Assembly: GCA_964453035.1 (NCBI GenBank)
Contig: CAYVOX010000045.1
Span: forward strand, 1 to 21,056
From: CAYVOX01 sp964453035
GTDB lineage: Bacteria > Chloroflexota > Anaerolineae > Anaerolineales > Anaerolineaceae
Length of the DNA: 21,056 nucleotides
Reading direction: 5' to 3'
Below are positions 14,976 to 21,056 of this stretch, one piece after another. Within the stretch, counting starts at the first letter, position 1, and each line of letters begins with the position of its first letter. The position numbers and the translations under genes are program-made. Under the pieces are notes generated by a model. The model was given only the letters and a program-made list of their open reading frames with translations. It had not been told where the DNA came from and did no database searches.

Positions 14976-16241
14976 ATGAAGACAATTATTCAATCCCTTA
15001 AAGGCACGCGTGATTTCTTCCCGGAGGATATGGCGGTACGATCGTGGCTGTACCGCGCCATCCGATCGGTATCTGAGTCCTACGGGTACCAGGAATATGA
15101 AGGCCCATTCCTGGAGAAGATTGACCTGTATGCGGCAAAATCGGGCGAAGAGCTGGTCAAGGAGCAGGCGTTTGTGTTCCCGGACCGTGGCGGAGACCTG
15201 ATAACACTGCGCCCGGAATTGACGCCGACCCTGGCGAGGATGGTGGCTGAACGGCAAAATGAGCTGGCTTTTCCGCTGCGGTGGTGGTCCTTTGGTCCCT
15301 TCTGGCGCTATGAAAAACCGCAAAAAGGGCGGACAAGAGAGTTTTTCCAGTGGAATATTGACCTGATCGGGGTCGACTCGCCTGAAGCGGATGCGGAGAT
15401 GATTGCGATTTGCGCCAGTTTCTTTCAGAAGGTGGGGCTTTCGCACAACCAGGTGCAAATCCTGGTCAACAACCGACGGCTGGTGGATGCCCGGTTGGGA
15501 GCACTGGAAATTAAGCCCGAACTGCGCAAGGGAACTACGCGCCTGATTGACCGAATTGATAAGATGCGCCCGCAGGATTGGGATGCCAATGCCCTGGAGA
15601 TGGGGTTGACGCCTCGTCAGCTGGAAGGCATCCGCGAGATGCTGCAGCAGACGGATGCCTGGCAGGATTCCGAAGAGTTGAAGCGCATGTTTGCAGCGCT
15701 GGACGCGATGGGTCTCAAGGATTATGTGAGGTATGACGCGCATATCATTCGCGGGCTGGATTATTACACCGGCACCGTTTTTGAGGCGGTTGACCGCGAT
15801 GGAGGGCGGGCGATTCTGGGCGGGGGACGGTATGATAACCTGGTTGGTGATGTGGGTGGGAATCCGCTACCGGGAGTCGGTTTTGCGATGGGGGATGTGA
15901 TGATCTCGCTGGTGCTGGAAAAGTATCACTGCGTACCAGAACTTCCAACGGTGCCTGCGCGCGTTTTTGTGACGGCTTTCGATGATGCGCATGTGGCAAA
16001 AGCAATGTCTATTGCAGCGGAATTGCGGTCGGCGGGGATTAATACAGTGTGCTATCCGGAAGGCAGTAAATTACCGAAGCAATTAAAACTTGCGGATCGG
16101 CTAGGCGCGCGTTTTGCCATCATCGAGGGGCCTGATGAAGAGGCCAGCGGGCAGGTGGTGGTGAAGGATTTGCTCAACCGCACGCAACAACCTGTGGCGC
16201 GGGGCGAGCTAGTGGAGCAGTTGCGCCATTTGCTGGCTTGA
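14976..16241 (+). CDS. hisS: Histidyl-tRNA synthetase
   Basis: HisRS charges tRNA-His with histidine using ATP. The 421-residue class II enzyme shows motif 1 (GTRDFFPED), motif 2 (FWRYEKPQKGRTREF), the two histidine-specific motifs RGLDYYTG (259-266, with R259) and GGGRYDNLVG, and a C-terminal anticodon-binding domain (~330-421). The presence of that domain argues against the HisZ paralogue. One oddity: motif 3 reads GFAMGDVMI, with D307-V308 where most HisRS have Glu-Arg. The ATG has GGAG seven bases upstream. Confidence 0.95.
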   Translation: MKTIIQSLKGTRDFFPEDMAVRSWLYRAIRSVSESYGYQEYEGPFLEKIDLYAAKSGEELVKEQAFVFPDRGGDLITLRPELTPTLARMVAERQNELAFPLRWWSFGPFWRYEKPQKGRTREFFQWNIDLIGVDSPEADAEMIAICASFFQKVGLSHNQVQILVNNRRLVDARLGALEIKPELRKGTTRLIDRIDKMRPQDWDANALEMGLTPRQLEGIREMLQQTDAWQDSEELKRMFAALDAMGLKDYVRYDAHIIRGLDYYTGTVFEAVDRDGGRAILGGGRYDNLVGDVGGNPLPGVGFAMGDVMISLVLEKYHCVPELPTVPARVFVTAFDDAHVAKAMSIAAELRSAGINTVCYPEGSKLPKQLKLADRLGARFAIIEGPDEEASGQVVVKDLLNRTQQPVARGELVEQLRHLLA

Positions 16242-16266
16242 CCATTTTATGATGGGATGGTAGAAT
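16238..16266 (+). promoter_or_regulatory. Promoter of tRNA-Glu overlapping the hisS stop codon
   Basis: TTGACC (16238-16243) and TAGAAT (16261-16266) are separated by exactly 17 bases, each one base from consensus, with TGG giving an extended -10. The -35 box includes the hisS stop codon (16239-16241). The predicted transcript start is about 4 bases before the tRNA. Confidence 0.75.
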
Positions 16267-16276
16267 ATTGTCCGTT

Positions 16277-16348
16277 GCCCCCATGGTCTAGAGGTTAGGA
16301 CACGGCCCTTTCAAGGCCATAACAGGAGTTCGAGTCTCCTTGGGGGCA
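16277..16348 (+). tRNA. tRNA-Glu, anticodon TTC
   Basis: The cloverleaf folds by eye. The acceptor stem pairs 16277-16283 with 16341-16347 (all seven pairs), with discriminator A at 16348. The anticodon loop is CTTTCAA with TTC at 16310-16312, and the T arm AGGAG-loop-CTCCT is intact. The CCA end is not encoded. The outermost anticodon-stem pair (27-43) is C-A, a mismatch. A terminator follows immediately. Confidence 0.95.
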
Positions 16349-16352
16349 CAGA

Positions 16353-16376
16353 AACCCGCCGATTTGGCGGGTTTTT
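16353..16376 (+). terminator. Rho-independent terminator of tRNA-Glu
   Basis: Perfect 8-bp stem (AACCCGCC at 16353-16360, GGCGGGTT at 16366-16373), loop GATTT, ending in five Ts. It starts five bases after the tRNA. Confidence 0.85.
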
Positions 16377-16445
16377 GATTCCCTCGTGACGGGGATTTGT
16401 TCGGGTGAGACGTTATAATAAACAAGGTAACCAACTAGATAAGTC

Positions 16446-16592
16446 GTCGAAAGTAATTAAAGATCCCCGTGTCATTCTGAAGGAGCGAAGCGACTGAAGC
16501 ATCTCGTTACGCGCCATTATTGAACTTGATTGATAACGAGATGCTTCGCTCCGCTCAGCATGACATCACTTAATTGTTATGATACTTTCGAC
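16446..16592. repeat. MITE/REP-like long imperfect inverted repeat
   Basis: The ends are a perfect 10-bp inverted repeat (GTCGAAAGTA at 16446-16455 and its complement at 16583-16592). Inside, a second inverted repeat runs from TGTCAT (16470) to ATGACA (16565). Its arms share GGAGCGAAGC and ATCTCGTTA, with a 9-base insertion in the left arm. The outer flanks also carry GTAACC and GGTTAC. There is no coding capacity. The surrounding gap, 16377-16644, holds nothing else except a weak CATAAT (16599-16604) that might serve the next gene. Confidence 0.7.
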
Positions 16593-16644
16593 AGGTTACA
16601 TAATTTCAGATTTTGGGTTATTTTATTAATTTTGGAGAGGGAAA

Positions 16645-17394
16645 ATGAATGAATTTCTCTACAACGCGCATCTAGAGGGAGAACCCTTCTTTTGGGAGGG
16701 CGGAGGAACGGGGGTACTGCTTATCCACGGGTTTACAGCCACGCCCGCCGAAGTGCGACCGCTGGCAAAAAACTTGCTGGAGGCTGGCTTCACGGTGATG
16801 GGGCCGATGTTGGCGGGGCATGGGACGCACCCTGACGACTTGAATCGCGTTAGTTGGCGGGATTGGACCGGGGGCGTTGAGGAGGCTTACCAGACGTTGC
16901 GCAAGGCATGTAAAAAGGTGTTTGTGAGCGGTGCTTCCATGGGGGGCGTGCTGGCGCTGTGGCTGGCAGAAGAGCACGATGAGGTGAGCGGCGTGATTGG
17001 ATTTGCGCCGGCGATTAAGCTTACCCTGCCGTTTTACCGCTACGCAGCGCTGCACCTGGCTGCGCCATTTATTAGTCAGATGGCACGCAGTTCGCTGGAT
17101 AACCCTGAAAAGTGGCAGGGTTATCCGGGTTTGCCGCTGCAAGGCGCGGTGCAACTGTTCAGATTGCAGAGAGCGGTTCGCGGGCGGTTGGGGCGCATCA
17201 GGCAGCCGGTGATGGTGCTGCAGGGGCGCAAGGACAGGACGGTTGTGGCGGAGGCGGGGGAGATCATTCTAAAAGGCGTGCGCTCGGATGAAAAAGAACA
17301 TCACTGGATGGAACGCTCAACGCATGAGGTAACCCTGGACGAGGAATTACCTGAGGTAACGCGGTTAGTGTGTGACTTTTTACAACGGGCTTGA
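16645..17394 (+). CDS. Alpha/beta hydrolase, carboxylesterase (Est30-like)
   Basis: A 249-residue alpha/beta hydrolase. The oxyanion-hole region is LLIHGFTATPAE (25-36), the nucleophile elbow GASMGG has S98, and the acid and base are D197 (GRKDRT) and H227 (STHEV). The overall layout matches short-chain carboxylesterases and monoacylglycerol-lipase-like enzymes of about 250 residues. The natural substrate is unknown. There is no signal peptide, so it should be cytoplasmic. A GGAGAGGG ribosome site precedes the ATG. The GNAT gene begins nine bases after its stop, so the two are probably co-transcribed. Confidence 0.9.
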   Translation: MNEFLYNAHLEGEPFFWEGGGTGVLLIHGFTATPAEVRPLAKNLLEAGFTVMGPMLAGHGTHPDDLNRVSWRDWTGGVEEAYQTLRKACKKVFVSGASMGGVLALWLAEEHDEVSGVIGFAPAIKLTLPFYRYAALHLAAPFISQMARSSLDNPEKWQGYPGLPLQGAVQLFRLQRAVRGRLGRIRQPVMVLQGRKDRTVVAEAGEIILKGVRSDEKEHHWMERSTHEVTLDEELPEVTRLVCDFLQRA

Positions 17395-17403
17395 GAGAAT
17401 AGC

Positions 17404-17886
17404 ATGGTTGAGATAAGAGAAATCCGCGAAGGTGAGGCGGCGGCTGCGCGGCAGGTGATGTTTGACGTCTGCAATGAATTGTGGGGGGATAGCGAGGAGC
17501 AGACCTTGCAGTACGATCCGCTGTTGGATTACCAGTCCCTTCCGGGCTCGTACCGGGAGAAGGGGGGGATCTTCCTGGTGGCGATGGAGGATGGGCGAAT
17601 TGTCGGAAGCTCCGGGCTTCGACGATACGAGGGAAAAACAGCGGAACTGAAGCGGATGTGGCTGCTGAAACCCTACCGCGGAAAGGGGCTGGGTAAGGCT
17701 ATGATGGAAAAGCTGGTAGATTTTGCGCGAGAAGCCGGCTATGAGCGCATCTGGTTGGAACTGGGAACGCCAGAGCTGCAGCCGGAGGCAATGGGTCTGT
17801 ATGCCAGTTTTGGCTTCCATCCCATCCCGGTTTATGCTCACCCGGTGTGCGAGCTGGCACTGGAAAAGGTTTTAAACGCTGGTTGA
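17404..17886 (+). CDS. GNAT-family N-acetyltransferase
   Basis: A 160-residue GNAT acyltransferase. The acetyl-CoA pyrophosphate loop is RGKGLGK (92-98), preceded by the beta-4 strand LKRMWLLKPY. The C-terminal motif LYASFGFHPIPVY is typical. The acceptor substrate cannot be told from sequence. It lies directly after the hydrolase, and a GAGAG stretch overlapping the end of that gene may be its ribosome site. An 88-base gap then precedes iolB. Confidence 0.88.
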   Translation: MVEIREIREGEAAAARQVMFDVCNELWGDSEEQTLQYDPLLDYQSLPGSYREKGGIFLVAMEDGRIVGSSGLRRYEGKTAELKRMWLLKPYRGKGLGKAMMEKLVDFAREAGYERIWLELGTPELQPEAMGLYASFGFHPIPVYAHPVCELALEKVLNAG

Positions 17887-17937
17887 AAGACTGGACGAAT
17901 TGGCCTGGATGGACTGGTAAATGAATGCTCAATCCGC

Positions 17938-17943
17938 TACAAT
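17938..17943 (+). promoter_or_regulatory. Possible -10 box upstream of iolB
   Basis: TACAAT lies 31 bases before the iolB ATG in the gap after the GNAT gene. The best -35 at 17 bases (TGGTAA) is poor, so this is a weak call. Confidence 0.25.
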
Positions 17944-17974
17944 TAGGCTAGATCAAATTCAAGGAGGCGTGAGC

Positions 17975-18793
17975 ATGTCTAAGTATTTCACTAAAGTACC
18001 TTCGCAACCCGGCATCAATAAGCTGGATAACAATCCGTGTCAATTGCTGGATTTCAACCTGCTGGTTTTACCTGCCGGGCAGCGTTACAGTGGTTCAACC
18101 GGAAACCGGGAAGTTCTTGCGGTCATCCTGTGCGGTAAATCCACCTTTGAAGCAGGTGGGAAACGCTTTGAGAAAGTGGGTAAGCGGCCGAATGTGTTCT
18201 CCGGTAAACCGTATTCGGTTTACCTGCCGTGCGGCACGGACTTTACCATCAGCGCGGTGAACAACGTGGAAATTGCCCTTACCTCAGCGCCGAGCGATCT
18301 GAAGGGTGAGCCTTATGTCATCGGACCGGAACAGGTCAACAGCGGGGTGTGGGGAGCGGCGAATTTTTCCCGCAATTTCAACGAAATTCTGACGGCAACC
18401 CAGCAACCGGATATGCCTGCCAGGCGGCTAATTGTGGGCGAGACGTTTACCCCGGGTGGAAACTGGAGCACGTATCCGCCTCACAAGCATGAGGAGGAGA
18501 AGGGTGCCGCAGAGGCATTCCACGAGGAGATGTATTATTTCCGAGTATCAGCGCCGGAGGGCTTTGGTATTTTGAGGCATTATGGTGCGGATTACGAGGA
18601 AAACCTGACGGTAAGAGATAACACTATCATGATGGCGCCGGAGGGGTATCACACCTACGTGTGCGCGCCGGGATATACCTCCTATTACCTGTGGTTCCTG
18701 GCGGGCGAGCATCGCACGCAAGCGGTGAAGGTGGATCCCGACCTGGCCTGGATTAACAAAGCGGTGCCGATGTTGAAACAACTGGGAGGGTAG
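17975..18793 (+). CDS. iolB: 5-deoxy-glucuronate isomerase (IolB/KduI family)
   Basis: IolB isomerises 5-deoxy-glucuronate to 2-deoxy-5-keto-gluconate in myo-inositol catabolism. The 272-residue product has the family signature GETFTPGGNWSTYPPHKHE (155-173), with H170 and H172 as metal ligands, an acidic ligand in HEEMYYF (183-189) and a later His in PEGYHTYV. Length fits the bicupin family. I chose the ATG at 17975 because AAGGAGG lies seven to ten bases upstream, while an in-frame ATG at 17921 has no ribosome site. No other inositol genes are in the window. A small cupin follows three bases after the stop. The related KduI-type activity is an alternative. Confidence 0.9.
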   Translation: MSKYFTKVPSQPGINKLDNNPCQLLDFNLLVLPAGQRYSGSTGNREVLAVILCGKSTFEAGGKRFEKVGKRPNVFSGKPYSVYLPCGTDFTISAVNNVEIALTSAPSDLKGEPYVIGPEQVNSGVWGAANFSRNFNEILTATQQPDMPARRLIVGETFTPGGNWSTYPPHKHEEEKGAAEAFHEEMYYFRVSAPEGFGILRHYGADYEENLTVRDNTIMMAPEGYHTYVCAPGYTSYYLWFLAGEHRTQAVKVDPDLAWINKAVPMLKQLGG

Positions 18794-18795
18794 CT

Positions 18796-19131
18796 ATGCC
18801 AATCGTTAAGCAATCTGAGGCGAAGAAGGTTCAATTTGCGCCAGACCGTACCCGTTACATTGCGCACACCGAGCATCTGATGATTACCGTGTTTGATTTC
18901 CATAACGGACCCTGGGCTCAGCCTGACCCGCCTCATTCTCACCCTCACGAACAGGTGACTTACGTGGCGGAAGGGGAGGTACGGTTCTTCCTGAACGGGG
19001 TGCCTACCGAGCTGAAAGCCGGCGATTTAATTGCCATTCCCGGCGGGGTGCCGCATTCTATCCAGATTTTGACGCCTGATTTGCGGATGGTGGACACATT
19101 TACCCCGTTGCGGGATGAATTTCTAAGGTAG
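18796..19131 (+). CDS. Small single-domain cupin protein
   Basis: A 111-residue cupin_2-type protein. The first metal motif is HSHPHEQ (H47, H49, H51), with E60-G61 in the next strand, and the second motif includes PGGVPHS with H87. Such proteins often sense or bind small sugars or act as isomerases or dioxygenases, but the substrate is unknown. It starts two bases after the iolB stop, with GGGAGG at the end of iolB as ribosome site, so the two are surely co-translated and may act in the same pathway. A terminator follows. Confidence 0.87.
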   Translation: MPIVKQSEAKKVQFAPDRTRYIAHTEHLMITVFDFHNGPWAQPDPPHSHPHEQVTYVAEGEVRFFLNGVPTELKAGDLIAIPGGVPHSIQILTPDLRMVDTFTPLRDEFLR

Positions 19132-19152
19132 CTGTGAAATTTTGATGGGATG

Positions 19153-19188
19153 AAGAATGGGAGGCGCGGAAAACCTCCCATTCTTTTT
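19153..19188 (+). terminator. Rho-independent terminator after the cupin gene
   Basis: A 12-bp perfect stem (arms 19153-19164 and 19174-19185, 9-base loop) runs into a T-rich tail. It ends the hydrolase-to-cupin transcript and lies just before the 3' end of the convergent rsmI. Confidence 0.88.
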
Positions 19189-19193
19189 ATTTT

Positions 19194-19892
19194 TCACTGT
19201 GAGGAATGACCCGGAAAGCTGTGAACTACGAGGATAAATTCCGCCTTTTTTTGCAAGACCTGTTTGAGCACCTCAGCGGCGGCGCCGCGGTACACCTTTT
19301 CGGTGGGGAGGGTGAGATCGCAGGCGAGGGTGACCTGGGCGCCTTTACCAAACACTTTGATGACGTCATCCAGTAAGGCAGCCATGCGGTAAGGGGTGTC
19401 CATCAGAATCACAGGCATGCGCAGTCCGCGGAGACGGGTGAGCTCGCGCTGGCGCTGCTGAGGAACGCGTGAAAGGAAGCCGCCAAAAACGAACTGGCTC
19501 GCGTTGAAATCCAAAATGGAGAGAGCCGCCATGAGAGATGACGCCCCGGGTATGGGCGAGACGGTGATGCCCATGGCGACAGCCTGGTTGATGAGCAGAG
19601 AACCAGGGTCGGAAAAAACGGGTGTACCGCAATCGGAGATGAGGGCGGCAGAGAGGTTACCCAGTAGCAGGCGATTGATGAGATTGGGAACCTGAACGGC
19701 TTCATTGTGCTCGTTGATTTCGAGCAGCTCTTTGGAGACGACGCCCAGCTTTTTGAGCAGGGCGCTGCCCTGGCGGCGCTCTTCGCAGATGATGATATCA
19801 ACCGCGCGCAGGGTTTCAAGGGCGCGCAGGGTGATATCGGCATAATCGCCAATGGGGGTAGCTACAATATAAAGAAATGGACGAGAGGACAT
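19194..19892 (-). CDS. rsmI: 16S rRNA (cytidine-2'-O)-methyltransferase RsmI
   Basis: RsmI methylates the ribose of C1402 in 16S rRNA using S-adenosylmethionine. The product has the tetrapyrrole-methylase fold: LYIVATPIGDYADITLRAL at the N-terminus, the SAM loop SDCGTPVFSDPG, and SPIPGASSLMAAL. I chose the ATG at 19892 (232 residues), which puts the conserved start at the usual place. An in-frame ATG at 19946 adds 18 unconserved residues. No ribosome site is seen, and TATAAT lies six bases upstream, so it may be leaderless. It is shorter than typical RsmI (about 280) and lacks the small C-terminal extension. Confidence 0.93.
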   Translation of the reverse strand: MSSRPFLYIVATPIGDYADITLRALETLRAVDIIICEERRQGSALLKKLGVVSKELLEINEHNEAVQVPNLINRLLLGNLSAALISDCGTPVFSDPGSLLINQAVAMGITVSPIPGASSLMAALSILDFNASQFVFGGFLSRVPQQRQRELTRLRGLRMPVILMDTPYRMAALLDDVIKVFGKGAQVTLACDLTLPTEKVYRGAAAEVLKQVLQKKAEFILVVHSFPGHSSQ

Positions 19893-19898
19893 GCAGCT

Positions 19899-19904
19899 AT
19901 TATA
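19899..19904 (-). promoter_or_regulatory. Candidate -10 box for a leaderless rsmI transcript
   Basis: A perfect TATAAT on the minus strand ends six bases before the rsmI ATG, the same spacing as at hypA. No clear -35 or Shine-Dalgarno sequence is present. Confidence 0.45.
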
Positions 19905-19973
19905 AGCGAAAGTGCGCGCTCCTCGACACGCAGGCTTGACCTCCATGCCGAGGAGCGTGAGAGTGACGGAATT

Positions 19974-21056
19974 CTAGACCGGCAGGTTGACTTTAGGCAG
20001 GCGCTGTTGGATGGAGGCAATGGCTTCTTCGGGGAAGTCGTAATCCACCAGTTTGCCTGAGTGGTAAGCATGGTAGGATGAGAGGTCAAAATGCCCGTGA
20101 CCGGAGAGATTAAAGAGGATGACGCGTTTTTCACCGCGAGCTTTGGCATCCAGGGCTTCATCAATAGCCGCGCGGATGGCATGAGAGGATTCAGGGGCGG
20201 GGAGAATACCCTCGCTGCGCGCAAATTGGACGGCAGCTTCGAAGACACCTATTTGTCTGACCGCAACAGCCTGGATGAGGCCAGCATCATAGAGCGCACA
20301 AAGGGTGGGAGCCATGCCGTGATAGCGCAAACCGCCTGCGTGGATAGGGGAGGGCATGAAGTCGTGGCCGAGGGTGTGCATTTTGACAATTGGCGCCATC
20401 TCGGCGGTATCGCCGTAATCGTAAGCGTACACCCCGCGGGTGAGGGAGGGGGTGGCGTTTGGCTCAACAGCCAGCAAGCGGGTGCGCTGCCCGGAGCGGA
20501 GGTTTTCCCTGAGGAAGGGGAATGCAATTCCGCTGAAATTTGAGCCGCCGCCGACGCAGCCGATAACCACATCGGGATACTCGCCTGCCATGTCCATCTG
20601 TTTGAGGGCTTCTTCTCCGATGACCGTTTGATGGAGTAAGACGTGGTGCAAAACGGAGCCCAGGCCGTATTTTTTCTTGCCATTTGAGACGGCAGCTGCT
20701 TCCACCGCCTCGGAAATTGCAATGCCCAGCGAACCGGGGTTATCGGGGTTCTCGGCAAGGAGAGTGCGGCCGGCATGGGTGTGATGGGAGGGACTGGCGA
20801 AAACCTGAGCGCCGTAAGTTTCCATGAGGAAACGACGGTAGGGTTTTTGATCGTAGGAGACGCGAACCATGTAAACTTCGAGTTTCATATCAAAGAATCC
20901 GCAGGCCATGGCCAGAGCTGAGCCCCACTGCCCGGCGCCGGTTTCGGTGGTCATGGCATGGGTGCCCTCGAGCTTGTTGTAATAAGCCTGGGGGATGGCG
21001 GTGTTGGATTTATGGCTGCCGGCGGGTGAGACGCCTTCATATTTATAATAAATATG
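19974..21056 (-). CDS. trpB: Tryptophan synthase beta chain, TrpB2 type (partial at window edge)
   Basis: TrpB condenses indole with serine through PLP. The 360 residues in the window include the PLP lysine in GSHKSNTA (codon 21011-21009, residue 16 of the fragment), the phosphate-binding loop GCVGGGSNF and a C-terminal FNLSGHGHFD. The wording (GAGQWGSALA, the HAGGLRYHG region) matches the TrpB2 branch, whose members often work without a tight TrpA partner. The open frame continues to the window edge without a start. The ATG at 20954 is internal, because it lies after the catalytic lysine. rsmI follows 81 bases downstream. No trpA is seen. Confidence 0.93.
   Translation of the reverse strand, partial: HIYYKYEGVSPAGSHKSNTAIPQAYYNKLEGTHAMTTETGAGQWGSALAMACGFFDMKLEVYMVRVSYDQKPYRRFLMETYGAQVFASPSHHTHAGRTLLAENPDNPGSLGIAISEAVEAAAVSNGKKKYGLGSVLHHVLLHQTVIGEEALKQMDMAGEYPDVVIGCVGGGSNFSGIAFPFLRENLRSGQRTRLLAVEPNATPSLTRGVYAYDYGDTAEMAPIVKMHTLGHDFMPSPIHAGGLRYHGMAPTLCALYDAGLIQAVAVRQIGVFEAAVQFARSEGILPAPESSHAIRAAIDEALDAKARGEKRVILFNLSGHGHFDLSSYHAYHSGKLVDYDFPEEAIASIQQRLPKVNLPV

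Noticed and set aside
14463..15743. Minus-strand open frame of 426 codons running through the N gap and antisense to hisS
   Set aside because: It joins the real DRTGG gene to antisense hisS sequence across unknown bases. The true start at 14840 has a ribosome site.
14976..16241. ATP phosphoribosyltransferase regulatory subunit HisZ instead of HisRS
   Set aside because: The protein has the C-terminal anticodon-binding domain and both histidine-specific catalytic motifs, and no histidine biosynthesis gene is adjacent.
16377..16644. CRISPR array or transposase remnant near the inverted repeat
   Set aside because: There are no regularly spaced direct repeats and no coding remnant, only the nested inverted repeat.

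Overview
The window reads as a chromosomal scaffold from an anaerobic bacterium. The moderately GC-rich composition, the hydrogenase type, a TrpB2-type tryptophan synthase and the general protein style suggest Chloroflexota (Anaerolineae-like). That placement is an inference, because no rRNA or other strong marker gene is present.

Positions 1-14840, all on the minus strand, form one large [NiFe]-hydrogenase locus. In transcription order it begins with a regulatory set: a DRTGG-domain protein, a CBS-pair/GHKL-ATPase fusion, a second DRTGG protein and a PHP-domain protein. An electron-input module follows: NuoE-like, a GHKL ATPase, a thioredoxin-fold [2Fe-2S] protein, NuoF-like with a C-terminal 2x[4Fe-4S] domain, a second NuoE-like and a second NuoF-like. 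Next come a NuoG-like iron-sulfur subunit, the hydrogenase small subunit and the large subunit. After a hairpin terminator come the maturation genes: endopeptidase, hypA, hypB and hypF (cut by the window edge). H2 chemistry would occur on the large subunit. Electrons would pass through the small subunit and the NuoG-like subunit to one or both NuoF flavoproteins. This gene set resembles a soluble NAD-linked (Hox, group 3) hydrogenase combined with the HndABC/HydBC-type module of electron-bifurcating hydrogenases. A bifurcating [NiFe] enzyme is therefore the most attractive hypothesis. One NuoF lacks a cluster-ligand cysteine, so the two flavoproteins are probably not equivalent.

A run of 10 Ns (14852-14861) marks an assembly gap. 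A good minus-strand promoter (14863-14890) lies just beyond it and points at the hydrogenase operon.

Positions 14976-16376 (+) carry histidyl-tRNA synthetase, then a tRNA-Glu(TTC) with its own promoter overlapping the hisS stop codon, and a terminator. A MITE/REP-like inverted repeat lies at 16446-16592. Positions 16645-19131 (+) hold an alpha/beta hydrolase, a GNAT acetyltransferase, an IolB-type isomerase and a small cupin, closed by a terminator. On the minus strand at the right edge are rsmI and a partial trpB2.

Apart from the hydrogenase cluster, the genes look like ordinary housekeeping or metabolic genes. No CRISPR array, transposase gene or phage gene was seen.
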